Assembly (NCBI RefSeq): GCF_024623725.1 | Contig: NZ_JANKHG010000027.1 | Location: 62,001-126,000, forward strand | Length of the DNA: 64,000 bases | Reading direction: 5' to 3' | Origin: Limnobacter parvus | GTDB taxonomy: Bacteria > Pseudomonadota > Gammaproteobacteria > Burkholderiales > Burkholderiaceae_B | In this document: positions 62,140-64,000 of the stretch, piece after piece | How positions within the stretch are numbered: the stretch's first letter is position 1 | Layout: every line of letters starts with the position of its first letter | Made by a program: the position numbers and the translations under genes | Notes under the pieces: generated by a model | Told to the model about the DNA's origin: nothing | Seen by the model: the letters and a program-made list of their open reading frames with translations, nothing else | Databases searched by the model: none

Positions 62140-64000
62140 GTTTCACACTCAGCCTGACCCGGTTTTTCTCGGTGCTCACCTTCGGCTTTCTGGTGTGCAT
62201 TGCGGGCGCAGCCATCATGGAGGACTATGGCATTGGCCGCCAGTGGATTGGTTACTTTTTCATCTTCGTGACCCTGGGTGCTTATGCGGTCATCGGCTTG
62301 TTGAGCCGAACATCGGACATGCAGGAATATTTTGTGGCCTCTCGAACTGTGCCTGCGGTGTACAACGGCATGGCCACAGCGGCAGACTGGATGAGTGCTG
62401 CATCGTTTTTGGGGGTGGCGGGCACCTTGTTTTACAGCGGGTTCGAGGCATTGGCTTTGCTGGTGGGATGGACAGGCGGTTTTGTGTTGATTGCCCTGCT
62501 GATTGCGCCTTACCTTCGTAAATTCGCTTTCTTCTCGGTCGGTGATTTCCTGGCGGCGCGTTATGCGGGCGCAGACAAGGGCAGGGCGGTTCGGCTGATT
62601 TGCGTGCTTGTCACGGTGAGTATTTCTTTCGTTTACGTGATTGCGCAAATTTATGCGGTGGGCTTGATTACATCGCGATTTGCCGGTGTTGAATTTGGCA
62701 TCGGTGTGTTTTTTGGCCTGGCCGGTATTTTGGTGTGCTCTTTCTTGGGCGGCATGCGCGCAGTAACCTGGACGGCTGTTGCACAGTACATCGTGATGAT
62801 TGTGGCCATGATGGTGAGTGTGGTTGCCTTGATCGGCTTTACCGGGCAGGGCAGCAGCGAACGCTTCGTTGATGGAGGCCCCACCAGCTTCCCGGAATAC
62901 GTGCGCGCGCAAGAACGCAAGTTTTTCGCAGACCCTGCAGAGGCAGAGGTGCGCAGCGTTTACCTGCGCGAAGCAGACCGATACCAATTGTTGATCGATA
63001 CCTTGCCATCTTCGTGGGCTGAAGGCTATGAAGCACGCCGCAAGAACCTGGAGCTGGCGCGCTACGACGGCTCCACTTTTCAGGAAATCAAGGCGGCTGA
63101 GCGGGTGTTGAGCAGCTACCCAAAAGACCCGCAAGATGCCAAGCGGCAGTGGAGTCAGGAAAAGCAGCGTTACCTGGACAAAGTCAAAGCCAGTGTGCCG
63201 CATTTTGGCTCGGTGCAAGATGATTCCGGCTTGTCGAACACCGGCGCATTGATGAGTTTCCTTGCAGTGGCATTCACATTGATGTGCGGCACCGTGGCTT
63301 TGCCCCACATCATTATGCGGTTCTACACCACACCAAATGCGTCGCAAACCCGATGGTCGGTGGTGTTTGCACTGGGCTGTATTTTGGTGATTTATCTGGC
63401 CTCGCCCTGGCTTAGCGTGATTGCCAAAGTGGTTGTGTATGAAAACCTGGTGGGCTTGAGTTACAACGAAATTCCCAACTGGATTGCAGCGTGGTCGCGC
63501 GTGACGCCCGGTTTGGCCACCTTGCAGGATGTGAACCAGGATGGCGTGGTACAGTTCGCCGAAATTGGCTTAAGCCCCGACATTTTAGTGTTGATTACAC
63601 CCGAGATTGCCGGCATGCCGTTCTTCTTGTCGGGATTAATTGCGGCTGGGGGTTTGGCTGCGGCGTTGTCGACTGCGGATGGTTTGTTGCTGGCTATTGC
63701 TGGCAGCTTGTCGCATGACCTGTATTACCGGGTATTGGACCCGGAGGCCACTGCGCAACGGCGTGTGACCATGTCGAAAATTGCATTGTTGAGCGCTGCC
63801 TTGATGGCTGCGTGGATTACCAGCTTGCAACCCGGAAACATTGTGGTGTTGGTGGGGTCCGCCTTTGCATTGGCCGCTTCCAGCCTGTTTGTGCCGCTTG
63901 TGGCCGGTATTTTCTGGAGTGGTGCCACACGCCGCGGCGCCTTGTGGGCCATGGGTATTGGTTTTGTCAGCTCCAGCTTGTGCCTTGCGCTTACGAATTC
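62136..64000 (+). CDS. Sodium:solute symporter, VC_2705 subfamily (partial)
   Basis: First 621 residues of an SSS-family transporter; the 3' end is outside the window. Several membrane helices carry family motifs such as EYFVASRTVPAVYNGMATAADWMSAASFLG and MCGTVALPHIIMRFYT in spaced parts. A hydrophilic insert of about 125 residues (241-368) interrupts the core, and a second loop holds an EF-hand-like DVNQDGVVQFAE at 465-476. Position after acs suggests acetate or another carboxylate as substrate, as with ActP. The usual small partner subunit gene is not in front of it. Confidence 0.88.
   Translation, partial: MSFTLSLTRFFSVLTFGFLVCIAGAAIMEDYGIGRQWIGYFFIFVTLGAYAVIGLLSRTSDMQEYFVASRTVPAVYNGMATAADWMSAASFLGVAGTLFYSGFEALALLVGWTGGFVLIALLIAPYLRKFAFFSVGDFLAARYAGADKGRAVRLICVLVTVSISFVYVIAQIYAVGLITSRFAGVEFGIGVFFGLAGILVCSFLGGMRAVTWTAVAQYIVMIVAMMVSVVALIGFTGQGSSERFVDGGPTSFPEYVRAQERKFFADPAEAEVRSVYLREADRYQLLIDTLPSSWAEGYEARRKNLELARYDGSTFQEIKAAERVLSSYPKDPQDAKRQWSQEKQRYLDKVKASVPHFGSVQDDSGLSNTGALMSFLAVAFTLMCGTVALPHIIMRFYTTPNASQTRWSVVFALGCILVIYLASPWLSVIAKVVVYENLVGLSYNEIPNWIAAWSRVTPGLATLQDVNQDGVVQFAEIGLSPDILVLITPEIAGMPFFLSGLIAAGGLAAALSTADGLLLAIAGSLSHDLYYRVLDPEATAQRRVTMSKIALLSAALMAAWITSLQPGNIVVLVGSAFALAASSLFVPLVAGIFWSGATRRGALWAMGIGFVSSSLCLALTN

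Noticed and set aside
62115-63347. 410-codon minus-strand frame opposite the symporter
   Set aside because: Its composition is rich in His, Gln, Arg and Cys without any domain, typical of the antisense of a membrane-protein gene.

Overview
The window is an ordinary, gene-dense bacterial chromosome segment of about 57 protein genes. I see no phage, transposon, CRISPR array, rRNA or tRNA gene. Gene order and protein type point to a betaproteobacterium of the order Burkholderiales: polA faces a LOG-family gene and homoserine kinase (APH type) plus a BPSS1780-type membrane protein; Rieske oxygenase, xseB, ispA, dxs and folE2 follow one another; DUF3579, rpsT and murJ are adjacent; exbB, exbD, lpxK, a Trm112-like gene, kdsB and adk form one run; ribF, ileS, lspA, coaBC and dut form another. 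Base composition looks only moderately GC-rich, so a Limnobacter-like member is possible, but that is inference.

Layout. 1-7155: leuS (cut by the window edge), uvrD, a small membrane protein, a BPSS1780-type protein, thrB and a LOG-family nucleosidase. 7156-12568: polA, a Tat-exported dienelactone hydrolase, a ZIP metal transporter and a DMT exporter. 12594-18164: a Rieske oxygenase facing the isoprenoid/folate operon xseB-ispA-dxs-folE2-DUF3579. 18381-24243: rpsT, murJ, then the leftward envelope run exbB-exbD-lpxK-trm112-kdsB-adk. 24544-31829: xseA, sodB, a DUF192 lipoprotein, icd, a cold-shock protein, clpS and clpA. 31856-39115: a GGDEF protein and the leftward ribF-ileS-lspA-coaBC-dut operon. 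39219-42547: purN, rsmB and a fatty acid desaturase. 42548-43152 is the only long gene-free stretch; it holds hairpins and one copy pair of a repeat. 43153-49061: rpmG-rpmB, radC, an FKBP isomerase, ispH, a CorC-family protein, trhO and a glutathione transferase. 49189-53580: a lipid operon (two-domain FabG, thiolase, MaoC hydratase) with a TetR gene. 53707-64000: a ferric-iron binding protein, prpE, a small HEXXH peptidase, class I fumarase, a UPF0114 protein, acs and a sodium:solute symporter running off the right edge.

Functional themes are replication and repair (uvrD, polA, xseA, xseB, radC), isoprenoid synthesis (dxs, ispA, ispH), lipid A/KDO and peptidoglycan export (lpxK, kdsB, murJ), protein quality control (clpS-clpA), and C2/C3 acid activation feeding the TCA cycle (acs, prpE, symporter, icd, fumarase).

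I did not find a convincing new multi-gene system. The best unexplained signals are non-coding: an imperfect repeat of about 28 bp present three times in two intergenic regions (42619-42659, 42756-42800, 52877-52904), a hairpin-rich gene-free stretch at 42605-43096, a six-codon leader ORF that seems to supply the ribosome entry for the symporter, back-to-back polA/LOG start codons, and several dyads at promoters (adk, icd, desaturase).
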